From NCBI GenBank assembly GCA_023487205.1, contig JAMDBT010000035.1, positions 1-51,252 on the forward strand: a stretch of 51,252 nucleotides of DNA. Reading direction: 5' to 3'. The translations under genes and the position numbers were made by a program. Positions 17,434-26,500 of this stretch are shown here, one piece after another. Source of the DNA: Thermoplasmatota archaeon. Its GTDB lineage: Archaea > Thermoplasmatota > Thermoplasmata > Thermoplasmatales > Thermoplasmataceae. Below the pieces are notes generated by a model. It saw only the letters and a list, made by a program, of their open reading frames with translations, was not told the origin of the DNA and did not search any database. Each line of letters begins with the position of its first letter. The stretch's first letter is position 1.

Positions 17434-17904
17434 TCAGGAAACTAACGATAGAGTTTCCGAATCGCTGTCGTATTCCATGAGCTTTGAATAACGTCCCCAG
17501 TTCACAACAATACCGAATGTCTTCTCGTTGTTGTCGGATGGGAAGTTTTCCTCTATGAATTTCAAGAGGTCCTCCTTGGTCATTTCCCTGCGGTTCTTGG
17601 TCTTAAGGGAGTTCAGGAGAGTATTGAATGGCTCAACCCTTCTGATTTGTTTTCCAATGATCTTCCTTCTTCCTTCAATACCCTCCGAAAGAAATTTCTT
17701 TCCGGTTTCTGTCAGGGCTACGTCCCCCTTGGCTATCTCCACCAGATCAAGGGCCTGGGTATCCCTCAGAAGGTTCATCAGAGTAGTCCTCTCTTCGTCC
17801 AGGGAATCGTCCAGCCTTGCTATATCCACGGCCTTTCCCATATCTTCCAATATTTCCAGAAGGCCCACCAGATCGCCAGTTCCCCTGGTCTCTATCATGT
17901 GCAT
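17434..17904 (-). CDS. Stand-alone AAA-associated C-terminal domain protein
   Basis: A 156-residue protein that matches the AAA-associated C-terminal domain (AAA_assoc_C). This domain is normally the tail of ATP-binding subunits in nitrate/sulfonate/taurine-type ABC transporters. Hallmarks are the opening L-V-G-L-L-E-I-L-E-D-M-G-K, the middle V-A-L-T-E-T-G-K-K-F, and the end V-N-W-G-R-Y-S-K-L-M-E-Y-D. No Walker A or B motif is present, so there is no ATPase domain: the protein is the tail alone. The start may be the first ATG (17904) or the second (17898). The gene is divergent from an HTH/substrate-binding-fold regulator, with a palindrome between them. A sensory or adaptor function is inferred. 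Confidence 0.8.
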   Translation of the reverse strand: MHMIETRGTGDLVGLLEILEDMGKAVDIARLDDSLDEERTTLMNLLRDTQALDLVEIAKGDVALTETGKKFLSEGIEGRRKIIGKQIRRVEPFNTLLNSLKTKNRREMTKEDLLKFIEENFPSDNNEKTFGIVVNWGRYSKLMEYDSDSETLSLVS

Positions 17905-17922
17905 ACTTGTTGGCGACCCATA

Positions 17923-17940
17923 TTATCCCTAATAGGATAA
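17923..17940. promoter_or_regulatory. Palindrome between divergent sensor genes (candidate operator)
   Basis: TTATCC (17923-17928) and GGATAA (17935-17940) are perfect complements separated by six bases. The palindrome sits in the 68-base gap between the divergent genes at 17904 and 17973. Its left arm overlaps the TATA-like TAATAT of the minus-strand gene (about 17921-17926). A TTTTAT box at 17944-17949 serves the plus-strand gene. This placement is typical of an autoregulatory operator. Confidence 0.5.
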
Positions 17941-17972
17941 ATCTTTTATCGTCCAAATGATGGTTCCACAAC

Positions 17973-18974
17973 TTGGGTCGTTATAGAGGAAGCACCGAGA
18001 ACCGAATCATTGCGCACCTAAAATCCAGGAGGGAAGAGGGGATAACTCAGAAAGAGATGTACGAGTTCTTGGGCATCTCAAAATCTTACCTGTCCGAAAC
18101 ACTCACGGCTCTTGAAGAGGAAGGCGTGATCGTCAGAACCCTCGGGCCTGGGTCTATTAAGAGAATCTGGTCATCACGATACTACCCCTTCCCAATAAGC
18201 GGAGTGCTTCGCGTTGGTCTGCTCAGGTCGTCAGAATATCTTCCAGTCTTACATGGAGTGAAAAAAAATGCTGCCGTCCTGAAAAAAAAGACGCATGTTT
18301 ATGTGTACGCAGATGCGATTTCCCTGTTGTCTGACCTCAGAGCCGGAGTGCTTGAAATAGCATTTGCTCCCCTGTACACCACGGCGATCTCCTCGCTTAC
18401 ATATGCGGACGTAAGGATCTTGCACCTGATTGCCTCTGGCGGTGCATCCGTATTTCGTAGCACGCTGAACAGAGACCAGGCCTGGCTCAGCACGGAGGTG
18501 TCAACTATGGTCCTGATGCTCAGGAATTACCTGCAGGATTCCAATTCCATCTCCCGGCTAGTACCTTTTTCTGATCCTTGCACCGGAATGAGGAAATTTC
18601 AGAAGGGTAAGTATGGAAACATATGCATCTGGGAGCCGTTTGCTTCAGAATTGAGAGGAAAAGCCTCAGTGGTAGAGCTTGCCACCTACCAGGAGCTTCT
18701 TGGAGAACTTCCGTGCTGCGGGGTTGTGACTAGGAGCAGCCTCGTCCACGAGGTGAAAGACGTGGTCACGGGAACAGGCGAAATCGCGTATGATGTGTCC
18801 GATATCAAGGACATCGGTTTCTGTGGTTATGAGAAGGATGTCGGTGAGTCAATGGGCCACTATAACTTTGACATAGACAGAAGCTTCGCGGCATTCACGC
18901 GTTACCTGAACAAACTGGGCATCACTGTGCCAGTGAAATCTGCCAGGATCCTTTACACAGGCCCGTTGAAATAG
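17973..18974 (+). CDS. Transcription regulator: winged HTH fused to a substrate-binding (NMT1/SsuA-like) fold
   Basis: A 333-residue protein. Residues about 8-65 form a winged helix-turn-helix: I-T-Q-K-E-M-Y-E-F-L-G-I-S-K-S-Y-L-S-E is followed by E-E-E-G-V-I-V-R. From about 78 on, G-V-L-R-V-G-L-L-R-S-S-E-Y-L-P begins a region like the periplasmic-binding fold of nitrate/sulfonate transporters. It includes L-R-A-G-V-L-E-I-A-F-A-P and S-G-G-A-S-V-F-R. There is no signal peptide, so the fold is used inside the cell, probably as the effector sensor of the regulator. The start must be TTG at 17973, because an in-frame stop lies at 17958-17960 and no other start codon is near. The divergent neighbour encodes another ABC-transporter-derived domain. 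The end overlaps the convergent pheT by 22 bases. Confidence 0.75.
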   Translation: MGRYRGSTENRIIAHLKSRREEGITQKEMYEFLGISKSYLSETLTALEEEGVIVRTLGPGSIKRIWSSRYYPFPISGVLRVGLLRSSEYLPVLHGVKKNAAVLKKKTHVYVYADAISLLSDLRAGVLEIAFAPLYTTAISSLTYADVRILHLIASGGASVFRSTLNRDQAWLSTEVSTMVLMLRNYLQDSNSISRLVPFSDPCTGMRKFQKGKYGNICIWEPFASELRGKASVVELATYQELLGELPCCGVVTRSSLVHEVKDVVTGTGEIAYDVSDIKDIGFCGYEKDVGESMGHYNFDIDRSFAAFTRYLNKLGITVPVKSARILYTGPLK

Positions 18975-20575
18975 AGTTTTTCCAGTGTTATTTCCATCAT
19001 TGATACCGGATTTTGCAGTTCAAATCTTTCCAGTGTTTCCGGATGAACCTCTCCTATCACACCGATGCCCTTTCCATCCAGTTTTATGGTGCCACATCTT
19101 CCGCCGATTAGGCCTGCAACGGGAGAGCCATGGACTGTCACTTCGCCTGCAGCAATTCTGCCAATGAAATAGTCCATTTCCTTTCTGATAACACTGAAAT
19201 CTGATATGCTGTCCTCAATCATAACGCAAAGGTGTGTTTCCTGTGTTCCGCCAGACACCACGTCACCGATTTCAAATATTCTTTGGGGCAAAGGGCGTCT
19301 CTTGTTAATCCTGAGAAGGTTCAGCATATTCGGGTACAACTTATCACGCAACACCGAACTCTCCTCACTCTTTGGATTCAAGACTTCATATCCGGAGTTT
19401 GAACCTATACCCCGGAAGAACTTTTCAGAAGTGATTGCAAACGACTTTGTTTCCTGCAGCCCCGCACCTGCGAGAACAGTCCTGCAGAGCTGGGCAAAAT
19501 CCCTCGCATTGTCAGACTCGCCCGTTGTGCTCAAGTGCATGGCCCTCTCCGGGATATTTGAAAGGCCAACAGCTTTCATGATATCTTCAATCGCGTCAAT
19601 TTCACCCATAACATCAATTCGGTACCCTGGAACCCTGGGGGGATCCGAACTGCGACCGGAGGGGGGGAGATATCCCATTTTCTTCAGGGCATTCATTGAT
19701 TCCCGGGTTGAAATTCTCGTGCCCAGGGCTTTTTCTATTGATCCCTGTGAGATCCTGACATCCCTCAAGTGGAACTTTTCCAGATTGCACTTCTGCCCGT
19801 TCGAGAGAACAGGAAACAGTTCAACGGAATAGCGCATGCAGGAGAAGGATCTTGCCAGCAGAAACATGGAGTTTTTGACTGCCTGGATGTCTGTGCCGGT
19901 CACGTCCACGACGAAGTTGCGTGTAGACCCGGCAATTCTGGAAACAACGCCGTTGACGACAGGCGGGACAGACATAATCCTGCCTTCTGCGTCCCTTATT
20001 ACTGGGGAATGTGTTGGCGAGGGGATAAGTGATGCATATTTCCTGCCGACCTCGTGCTTTTCCAGTATGTCCTGCAAGGTTCCATCCATTCCGTCGTAGG
20101 TGGTCATTCTGGTGATCTGATTCTCCTCGGACGACATGGAAAATGGGAGGACGATGTTGTCCATATCGTGAATACCTATTGATGAGAGAGATCTTCCCTT
20201 CCCAACCGTATCGTGGATCTTTTCCTGGTAGGTGATAAGCCTCTGCAGTCCACTGCCGATTGGCTTGCCCCGCGCGATAAGCGTTCCCACAACTGATCTC
20301 AGCCCATAAGCTTCAGGAGATGCTGAAAATATTGAATTTCTGTGAAATTTAAATTTATCGTTTGCAGTTCCGCTGGAGTAAAAGATTCTGAGACTTTCGA
20401 CCAATGAATCCAGCGAACAAAGGTCGAGCCTGTCTGGATTGAGTTCAATCTTGACGTCGTCTCCGGAAACCTCGACTGAGTACCCAAAGGTCTCCACGCC
20501 GTTGCGAATTAATTCCAGAGTACCGGCAGGAAAGTCACTCTCAAGTTCAGGGCGAGATGTCCTTACTACGACCAT
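18953..20575 (-). CDS. pheT: Phenylalanine--tRNA ligase beta subunit (archaeal type)
   Basis: PheT is the beta subunit of the heterotetrameric class II phenylalanyl-tRNA synthetase. It supports the catalytic alpha subunit and edits mischarged Tyr-tRNA(Phe). The 540 residues fit the archaeal/eukaryotic form, which lacks the N-terminal tRNA-binding extension of bacterial PheT. The N-terminal motif D-V-K-I-E-L-N-P-D-R-L-D-L is recognisable. The B3/B4 editing region includes S-P-V-I-R-D-A-E-G and V-V-N-G-V-V-S-R-I. The B5 region has G-Y-R-I-D-V-M-G-E-I-D-A-I-E-D-I. The catalytic-like core ends with I-G-V-I-G-E-V-H-P-E-T-L-E-R-F. pheS is not in the window. The gene is downstream of a ribbon-helix-helix gene on the same strand, with 33 bases between. 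Confidence 0.95.
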   Translation of the reverse strand: MVVVRTSRPELESDFPAGTLELIRNGVETFGYSVEVSGDDVKIELNPDRLDLCSLDSLVESLRIFYSSGTANDKFKFHRNSIFSASPEAYGLRSVVGTLIARGKPIGSGLQRLITYQEKIHDTVGKGRSLSSIGIHDMDNIVLPFSMSSEENQITRMTTYDGMDGTLQDILEKHEVGRKYASLIPSPTHSPVIRDAEGRIMSVPPVVNGVVSRIAGSTRNFVVDVTGTDIQAVKNSMFLLARSFSCMRYSVELFPVLSNGQKCNLEKFHLRDVRISQGSIEKALGTRISTRESMNALKKMGYLPPSGRSSDPPRVPGYRIDVMGEIDAIEDIMKAVGLSNIPERAMHLSTTGESDNARDFAQLCRTVLAGAGLQETKSFAITSEKFFRGIGSNSGYEVLNPKSEESSVLRDKLYPNMLNLLRINKRRPLPQRIFEIGDVVSGGTQETHLCVMIEDSISDFSVIRKEMDYFIGRIAAGEVTVHGSPVAGLIGGRCGTIKLDGKGIGVIGEVHPETLERFELQNPVSMMEITLEKLYFNGPV

Positions 20576-20608
20576 GCTTGTGGTATTAGAGTTCCGCTGG
20601 TAAAAAAT

Positions 20609-20953
20609 CTATTCGTCGAGTCCCTCAATGTCGTCGGATTCGGAAGAGGTCAGCCTTTGCGCCTCTTTGTCCAGCTGCCGCGAGGTATATTCCCTGAGCA
20701 CGGCTCGTATCAGATCGTCAAGCGACACGGAAGACCGGGAACTGAGATCCTCGGCCAGGGTATCGAGCACCTTGCGTGGTATCATAACGTCAACTTTCTT
20801 CGGTTTCTCGCGGTAATTCCTGTCTACAAACTCATCAATTGCTTTTCTGATGATGTCTGATACGCTTTCGTAATCATAACTCTCCACCAGCTTCTCTAGC
20901 TTCCGAAGCGTGTCTTGTGCCACCCTGATTGTAATCCTATACGGAACAGGCAT
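20609..20953 (-). CDS. Double ribbon-helix-helix DNA-binding protein
   Basis: A 114-residue protein with two ribbon-helix-helix-like units in one chain. The first (about 4-48) has the beta strand Y-R-I-T-I-R-V-A and helices ending in S-V-S-D-I-I-R-K-A-I-D-E-F-V. The second (about 52-95) has K-V-D-V-M-I-P, then R-K-V-L-D-T-L and L-D-D-L-I-R-A-V-L-R-E-Y. An acidic tail follows. RHH proteins normally dimerise to build one DNA-binding ribbon, so two units in one chain could make an intramolecular dimer or link two operator sites. By family it is a CopG/MetJ-type repressor. It is placed just before pheT, with GGAGA about 10 bases upstream of its ATG. The target is unknown. Confidence 0.8.
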   Translation of the reverse strand: MPVPYRITIRVAQDTLRKLEKLVESYDYESVSDIIRKAIDEFVDRNYREKPKKVDVMIPRKVLDTLAEDLSSRSSVSLDDLIRAVLREYTSRQLDKEAQRLTSSESDDIEGLDE

Positions 20954-21018
20954 TTGCCATTCTCCAATTAATATTCAAAGGTTTTTCTTTTGTCAGACAT
21001 GTACTGAATTGGCTAATA

Positions 21019-22107
21019 TTATACTTTGGTTTTTCCTCCGCCGTGCAGAGAGTAGGTCCTGTCCCGCCACGTAATTTCTTTCATCCTGGACGCGGTGATC
21101 AGGTTTGCCACGTACACGAAAGGGAGCAGGAACGTCCCCGGCACCAAGAGAGGAAATCTGAAAGGTATCCTGCGGAAAGACACGATCACGGCCAGAGCAT
21201 ATGGTGCCAGAAACAAGGCATAGAGGGGCGACACGATAATGGTAAGAGCAATTGCGCTGACGTATAAGAGACACTGGTTGAGGTAGATAGCTATGCCGAC
21301 CGTTATTATCCCCCTTCCGGTGGTACCGAGTAAAGCAGTTTGCCTGTTGCTCCATTCCGAAAACCGGCTGAAATCTTCGTTAGAAAGTATATATGGAGCA
21401 GCCCTTGATTCGTAGTATATGGCGAGTCCAGCCTCATTGCACTTACGTGTAAGGAAGGTATCGTCCGAAACCATCCCGAGGAACTCTTCCAATTTTCCCT
21501 CGATCAACGATTTCCTGAAGGCCAGTGAACCACCCCAGCCAAACCTGGTGAGAGAAGTTTCCATCATTCCCTGCCCGATTTGCCCCCAAACTGATTTGAA
21601 TCGTGACCAGAATCCAGCCACGGGCTTGAACACGGGGAAAGTGGTTGACACGCCATAAGACGGGTCAGAGAAAGGAGCTACCAGGAACGATAGCCAGTCC
21701 CTTCTTACGGTAATGTCCGAATCGGCAATGACGATCACGTCTTCCGTGGCCTTCGTAATTGCCGTTGCTATTGCCTTGACTTTTCCGCTTCCCGAGTATT
21801 CCTGGAATCCTGCGACCAGATGATCTAGACCCGCGTCCGTTATTGCCTGGGTCGCAGGATCATCCTCTGAGTCCACAACGGCCACAACCTTGAAGTTTGA
21901 GTAGTCCTGATTTTTTATGCACTCTAGGTTAGCCTTAAGCTCCAGATCCAGTCCCCTGCAGGGAATTATCACCCTGACGGCAAGATTCACAGTCTTGAAC
22001 TGTCTAGGCTTGTACCTTGGCAAGGAAGACGCGATGAAAAATATGGAAACTAATACAAGATACAGTAGAAATACGCAAGATAAAACGCCCGGCCAATAGA
22101 TGGTCAC
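21019..22107 (-). CDS. Membrane glycosyltransferase, GT2 / ceramide-glucosyltransferase-like
   Basis: A 362-residue inverting glycosyltransferase with one N-terminal membrane helix (about 7-29), a cytosolic GT-A domain, and three or four C-terminal helices. The nucleotide-sugar site shows V-I-I-P-C-R-G at the start of the domain, V-V-D-S-E-D-D, and the metal-binding D-S-D-I-T-V. A catalytic-type S-D-D-T-F-L and an N-R-Q-T-A-L-L motif, where ceramide glucosyltransferases carry Q-x-x-R-W, complete the layout. This suggests transfer of a sugar from a nucleotide donor to a membrane lipid. The product is likely a glycolipid of the archaeal membrane, but the sugar and acceptor are not readable. The start is GTG at 22105-22107, overlapping the aEF1B stop as GTGA, so it is translationally coupled to a translation-factor gene. 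Confidence 0.85.
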   Translation of the reverse strand: MTIYWPGVLSCVFLLYLVLVSIFFIASSLPRYKPRQFKTVNLAVRVIIPCRGLDLELKANLECIKNQDYSNFKVVAVVDSEDDPATQAITDAGLDHLVAGFQEYSGSGKVKAIATAITKATEDVIVIADSDITVRRDWLSFLVAPFSDPSYGVSTTFPVFKPVAGFWSRFKSVWGQIGQGMMETSLTRFGWGGSLAFRKSLIEGKLEEFLGMVSDDTFLTRKCNEAGLAIYYESRAAPYILSNEDFSRFSEWSNRQTALLGTTGRGIITVGIAIYLNQCLLYVSAIALTIIVSPLYALFLAPYALAVIVSFRRIPFRFPLLVPGTFLLPFVYVANLITASRMKEITWRDRTYSLHGGGKTKV

Positions 22108-22370
22108 ACGAGTGTCACGTCTTCGGTGTCGATCTGTGAAATCCCGGGGATGCCCCTCATTATGTCCTCGACACTGCCAATCTTCCCTTCCTCGTCTTTC
22201 AGGATGGTTTCCAGACGAAGCGACTTAAGCCCGAACGCCACTTCCTCCACCGTGATCCTGTTAATCTCGCACTCCTTCGACACGGACTCGCGGATTCTCT
22301 GTTCGAGTTCTCCCAGATTAACATCTACATCTTCAGGAAGTATCCTGAAAACAACAGCCACGTCGCCCAA
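22104..22370 (-). CDS. ef1b: Elongation factor 1-beta (aEF1B)
   Basis: aEF1B is the guanine-nucleotide exchange factor that recharges aEF1A with GTP during translation elongation. From the TTG at 22368-22370 the protein is 88 residues, the usual archaeal size: it opens with G-D-V-A-V-V-F-R-I-L-P-E and ends D-T-E-D-V-T-L-V. The C-terminal core V-E-E-V-A-F-G-L-K-S-L is conserved. The open frame extends upstream to 22436, but that part overlaps the zinc-ribbon gene in another frame and is not conserved, so the TTG start is chosen. The gene lies 8 bases after the zinc-ribbon gene and overlaps the GT2 gene by 4, forming a three-gene operon. Confidence 0.93.
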   Translation of the reverse strand: MGDVAVVFRILPEDVDVNLGELEQRIRESVSKECEINRITVEEVAFGLKSLRLETILKDEEGKIGSVEDIMRGIPGISQIDTEDVTLV

Positions 22371-22378
22371 TGCTGCAC

Positions 22379-22546
22379 CTACGGCCCTACAAAACCGCAC
22401 TTCTGGCAGACGTAGGAAGTTGAATGCTCTCTGCATTCACCGCATCTTCCCAACTCGGACTCACCGCAGCTCGGACATGCAAAAACGGAGTAATCCCTTT
22501 CCACAAGCCCGATTCCACACGAACTGCATTCATTAACGGAATTCAA
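22379..22546 (-). CDS. Small zinc-ribbon RNA-binding-type protein upstream of aEF1B
   Basis: A 55-residue protein with four paired-cysteine knuckles: C-S-S-C-G, C-P-S-C-G, C-G-E-C and C-Q-K-C-G-F-V-G-P. This fits the small archaeal zinc-finger family encoded next to aEF1B in many archaea (HVO_2753-like), thought to bind RNA or ribosomes. It is short and starts with TTG (22544-22546), so automatic gene calling may miss it. The start is supported by a Shine-Dalgarno GGTGAT at 22552-22557, five bases upstream. In-frame stops rule out a longer form. It is the first gene of the operon with aEF1B and the GT2 gene. Confidence 0.88.
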   Translation of the reverse strand: MNSVNECSSCGIGLVERDYSVFACPSCGESELGRCGECREHSTSYVCQKCGFVGP

Positions 22547-22551
22547 AGCAC

Positions 22552-22609
22552 ATCACCACCTATTTCAACTGATTTACGGGATTTCCCTCATGCTGCGGAA
22601 CTTATAATG
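22552..22609 (-). promoter_or_regulatory. Promoter and ribosome binding site of the zinc-ribbon operon
   Basis: On the minus strand CATTATAAG (22601-22609) is a TATA-like box. GGTGAT (22552-22557) matches the 3' end of archaeal 16S rRNA and lies 5 bases before the TTG start. Predicted leader length is about 30 bases, so this operon is leadered. Confidence 0.5.
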
Positions 22610-22683
22610 CTTTTTGGGAAGGGGGATTGGGATGTTAATATGCTGCATAACTTCTTATTACTCAATGAATATTTCGCAGCAGA

Positions 22684-22956
22684 ATGGAGATCACCCTGAT
22701 CCTGCCGGGAAACGAAAGCGGTGCCGAAGTCAGGCTGAAGAACAGTTTCATAGCTTCAAGGAATCCACTATTCATTGGATTCATAGTCAACCCGGGAGAG
22801 CCTGCCTGGCAGGTGTTTCAGGCATCAAAGAACGTGCTTCTCGCAATTAGCGGAAATAAGTACTCCTTTAGGGTCGAGTACAGGATAGACATCGGGGAGA
22901 ACACTCTATTTTTCGCACGGCCTGAGGAAGGGTCTTCCATCAGCCTGGCCGATTAG
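22684..22956 (+). CDS. Small protein of unknown function
   Basis: A 90-residue protein not matched to any family I recognise. The sequence alternates hydrophobic beta-like stretches (I-T-L-I-L-P-G, F-I-G-F-I-V, V-L-L-A-I, Y-S-F-R-V-E-Y, N-T-L-F-F) with short polar turns, and no long helix or membrane span is visible. A small all-beta or alpha/beta domain is likely. The amino-acid mix looks like a real protein rather than random frame. A weak TATA-like TCTTATTA (22653-22660) precedes the ATG by about 27 bases. It is single, divergent from the zinc-ribbon operon, and its stop overlaps the convergent site-2 protease by 4 bases. Confidence 0.5.
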   Translation: MEITLILPGNESGAEVRLKNSFIASRNPLFIGFIVNPGEPAWQVFQASKNVLLAISGNKYSFRVEYRIDIGENTLFFARPEEGSSISLAD

Positions 22957-23549
22957 AGGAATTGGTCTATGACATTCATGACAACGGCGAATGCCATGAC
23001 TACCAGGTAGACCTCCTTGTTCCATTTCCAGACCTTGAGGCCGTCAAGCATCCATATGGGAATCATATTGAAGAGCCCAAACCAGAGGTTGAGGGCGCCG
23101 ACATAATACAGGAAGTACCCTGGAAGCCCGCCCACAAAATATACCGAGATAATGAACAGGGTGGTGCCCACCGAAATATTCCACACCGGACCCGCCAGGG
23201 CCACCTTCCCTACCCTGTCATTCTCGAACACTCCTGAAAAGTAAACCGCACCCGGCGCCGCAAAAATAAGTCCGAAGAAAGAGGTGACCAGCGCTAGAAG
23301 CGCCCCTGTGGGCCATAGCTTGAAGCGGGAATATCCGCCAAAGTATCTTGCTAAATGTCTGTGCATGAGTTCATGGCCGAGAAAGGCGGTCAGGGCAACT
23401 ACTACTGCAAGGGAAAGGGCATATTCCAGTGAAAGACCGCTTCTCGTAATAAGGCCGTAAAACAGTATTGTTAGCGCAGCAGCCAGGACAGCGAACGCGA
23501 CTGCGATGTCCTTTACTTCGTCCCGACTGAAGGGCTCAATAAAATTCAA
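22953..23549 (-). CDS. Site-2 protease family (M50) intramembrane metalloprotease
   Basis: A compact 198-residue M50-type zinc protease with about five or six membrane helices. The zinc ligands are visible as H-E-L-M-H (59-63), and the third ligand as N-M-I-P-I-W-M-L-D-G (Asn161 to Gly170, Asp169). Catalytic residues are therefore intact. Enzymes of this group cut transmembrane segments, usually to release regulators or clear signal-peptide remnants. There is no PDZ, CBS or HTH domain. The TTG start (23547-23549) overlaps the stop of the large TPR gene as TTGA, so the protease is translated in step with that protein. The TPR protein could be its adaptor, but this is only suggested by coupling. 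Confidence 0.88.
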   Translation of the reverse strand: MNFIEPFSRDEVKDIAVAFAVLAAALTILFYGLITRSGLSLEYALSLAVVVALTAFLGHELMHRHLARYFGGYSRFKLWPTGALLALVTSFFGLIFAAPGAVYFSGVFENDRVGKVALAGPVWNISVGTTLFIISVYFVGGLPGYFLYYVGALNLWFGLFNMIPIWMLDGLKVWKWNKEVYLVVMAFAVVMNVIDQFL

Positions 23550-26500
23550 GTTCCGCCACCGGGCCGATTGATAGAATACAGATAGTTCATTAGCGCAAGG
23601 ATGTCCATTGCCTGTGAGATTCCAATCCTCAAGGCATATGCGATTTCAAGGGGATTTGGCTTCACTCCCAGCCTTACGGCAGACCTCAGGAGCTTGCTGT
23701 TCTCCGAATTGTTTGGGTCCGGGCTCCTTTTCGCCTTTGCCTTCTTTCGTATATATGTGTACAGATTCTTCGCGACAATTATGTCCTTGCTGTCCAGATT
23801 GGCATAAATTACGTTTATTTTCAGGTCTGGCACACCCGCTGCTTTTCCTTTCTTCACTGCTTTCTGTATGATGTCCCTGGACAGGATTTCGTACTTGTCC
23901 TCATTGATGTCCGAGTAGTAACCCTCCTCATCAAGAAAAGCATAGATCCGATCCACCGTGTCTATGGGGATTCCCGCAAACGATACGGCCTTGTCCGGGT
24001 CGAGCACCTTCCTCACTCTGTATTCCGTGAGGAGCAATTTTTCAGCGTAGGAGGTGATCTTAAAGAAGTTCCTTCTCACGGACATTTCCTCATTCAGTTC
24101 GTCAAATGTCTCCTGGTTGAGAACGCCCCCCTGGTTCGAACCCATCAGCTTTTCCGCCATATCGAACTCGTTCCTTTCCATGTAGCTCCTGATCACGAAT
24201 CCCGCGTTCTCCCCGGTAAGTGGCTCTTTCATTGTCTCGAACAGGGAAGTGACCTCTGTAAAATAACCGTTGCCAAAATAGGTCTTGATAAGTGTGTTTA
24301 ACGCCGACTTGCTGTCTTCCTGATTTCTTGCTGACTTGACCGCTTTCTTCAGCACTTCTATTGAGTTCTCGGTCCTGCCCAGATAATCGTAGAGCCTTGC
24401 AAGCGCCAGGCTGTTTTCTATTTCACCCGGATATGCCTTCATGAGCGCTTTTCTTACGTCGATCGAACCCCTTATGTCGTTGGACTTTTCCTGCTTCTCG
24501 GCAATGATAGATCCCAGGCGGTAATCCTTTGTCCTCTTGTAAATGGCAAAAGCCGTTTCCCTTATTTCCCGGTTGGCCCACAGCTTCTCGCAGATGATCT
24601 CAAAACCTTCCAGAAAACCGTCACTTTTCCAGTCTTCCGCCTCCATGAATTCCTTAATGTGGTCGATTCGCAAAGCGGATACAAGCAACCTGGCTAGCAG
24701 CGGCAAATTTGGACTCATGCTAGCCAGCAGTTTTTCAGCCTCATCGTACCTCTTCAGGTCGATCAGGGCTTCCGCATATTCGGGCATCATGGACGGGTGT
24801 CCCCCCTTATCCACTGCCCTCTGGAAATACCTGAGGGCGTCTTTCTTCTTCCCGTTGAGGTAATACAACTGACCCAGCGATCTCTCAACGTGCATCGTAT
24901 CGAATCTCGGCTCAAGCGCCTTCAGGACCGTGATTGCGTGATCGTACTGCCCAATTGAGACCGACACGGACGCCAGGCGTAGGAGGTCCCATTCAATGAC
25001 ATCCTCGGAACCGCACAGCGAGTCAATGATCCTGGCAGCGTTAAGGTAGTCCCCGGACCAGGCATAGCCCTCCGCCACCATGCGAGCCACCCATGGCGAA
25101 TCGGATTCATGATCCTTGATTACGTCAAAAGAATCCGTGATAATGGATCTCAGGTTCCTTTCCTGCAATATTATTATAGCCTTATCCCCCGGGATCCCAG
25201 ATAGCGTTCCAATGGATGAAAATGAAGATAAGCACAACTTGGCCTCCGCTACATCGGCATCGTCAACGCTGATGCTGAACATCGCTGCCAGGAAGTGCGC
25301 ATTTGTCAGATTCCTAAGTGCCCGCTCAAGATGCTTTCTTGCCTGAATCTTGTTGCCACCACCCTGGGAGATCAATGCCCTTTCGTATTGCACGAACGCG
25401 CTCTCGCTCTTGGGGTCGGCCGTCAGATCGAGAACTGTTTCTGCTTCCTTGAGGCGCTTAAGCCCCACAAGTCTTTCCACCATGGGGAACATGAAAAACT
25501 CCGAGTCTCGCAAGTCTGCAAGATCTTTTTCCGTTTCCAGGGACCGGACCAGCTCCACCATTGATAGGACAGAAACAAATTGCCGCCTTGTCAGGAGTTC
25601 ATGCAATTCTGTACCCGGCGCACCTTGAAGAACCGTGTATTTAGCCAGCGCCCATGCAAGGGCTACTGACCCGGTTTCACGGATCATTGACGTTAGATCC
25701 TCCAGATTTGGAGCATGTACACCCCGGATTTCCCAGATCAGGCGCGAGATTATCTCCCTTGACCTCCCCGACACATTAAGCCCGAGAAGGCCGGAAATGT
25801 GTTCGTTGGTCCTGAAAATGAGGAAAATGGCATCAAGGATCTGGCCCTTCATCAACAATGATGGCTCCTTTTCCAACGCGTAAAGTGCCTCATCCTTTTT
25901 TCCAAGAAATATGGACGCGGACACATAGAAGACAGTCTGGGATTCAGTATGCGAGGAGGCCCGCTCGTACCTTTCAACGAGCTTGTCGTACTCCCTGAGG
26001 CTGTAAAGCGTGGAGATTACCAGATCCATGGATTTCTCATTTGAAACGTCAAGCGACAGAATTTTTTCAGCGGTTTCCATCGCGGAATTCTGGTCGCCGA
26101 GCGTCATCTCGAGGTCCAGCTTGAGTTCCAGGTAAGCTTTATCTTCGCCGAACCTCTGGGCACAGACCATAAGCTCTTTTTTTGCATCTTCGAACCTGGA
26201 AAGGGCCATCTCGGCAGCAATGCGGCTCTTAAGGGCTTCCAGATCGGCAGTCTCAACAGGAGGCGCCATCTGGAGAACGCCGTCATAATCGTTGAGTTTC
26301 AGCTTGACAAGGAGCAATTTTGGGACTATATCCTGACGATCGCCCCCAAGTGATAGAGCCTTCTCGTAGCACGCTGAACTGTCAGCATATCTCCGCTGCT
26401 CATAGAACACTTCAGCAAGGTCGATCAGGGGACCCGGCTTGTCAGGTTCCAGTTCTGCCTCTCTTCTTGCAGCCCTGAGTGAAATTTCAAGGTCTCCGAT

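Noticed and set aside
24133-24143. GGTTCGAACCC resembling a tRNA T arm
   Set aside because: It is inside the TPR coding region and no acceptor, D or anticodon arms can be formed around it.
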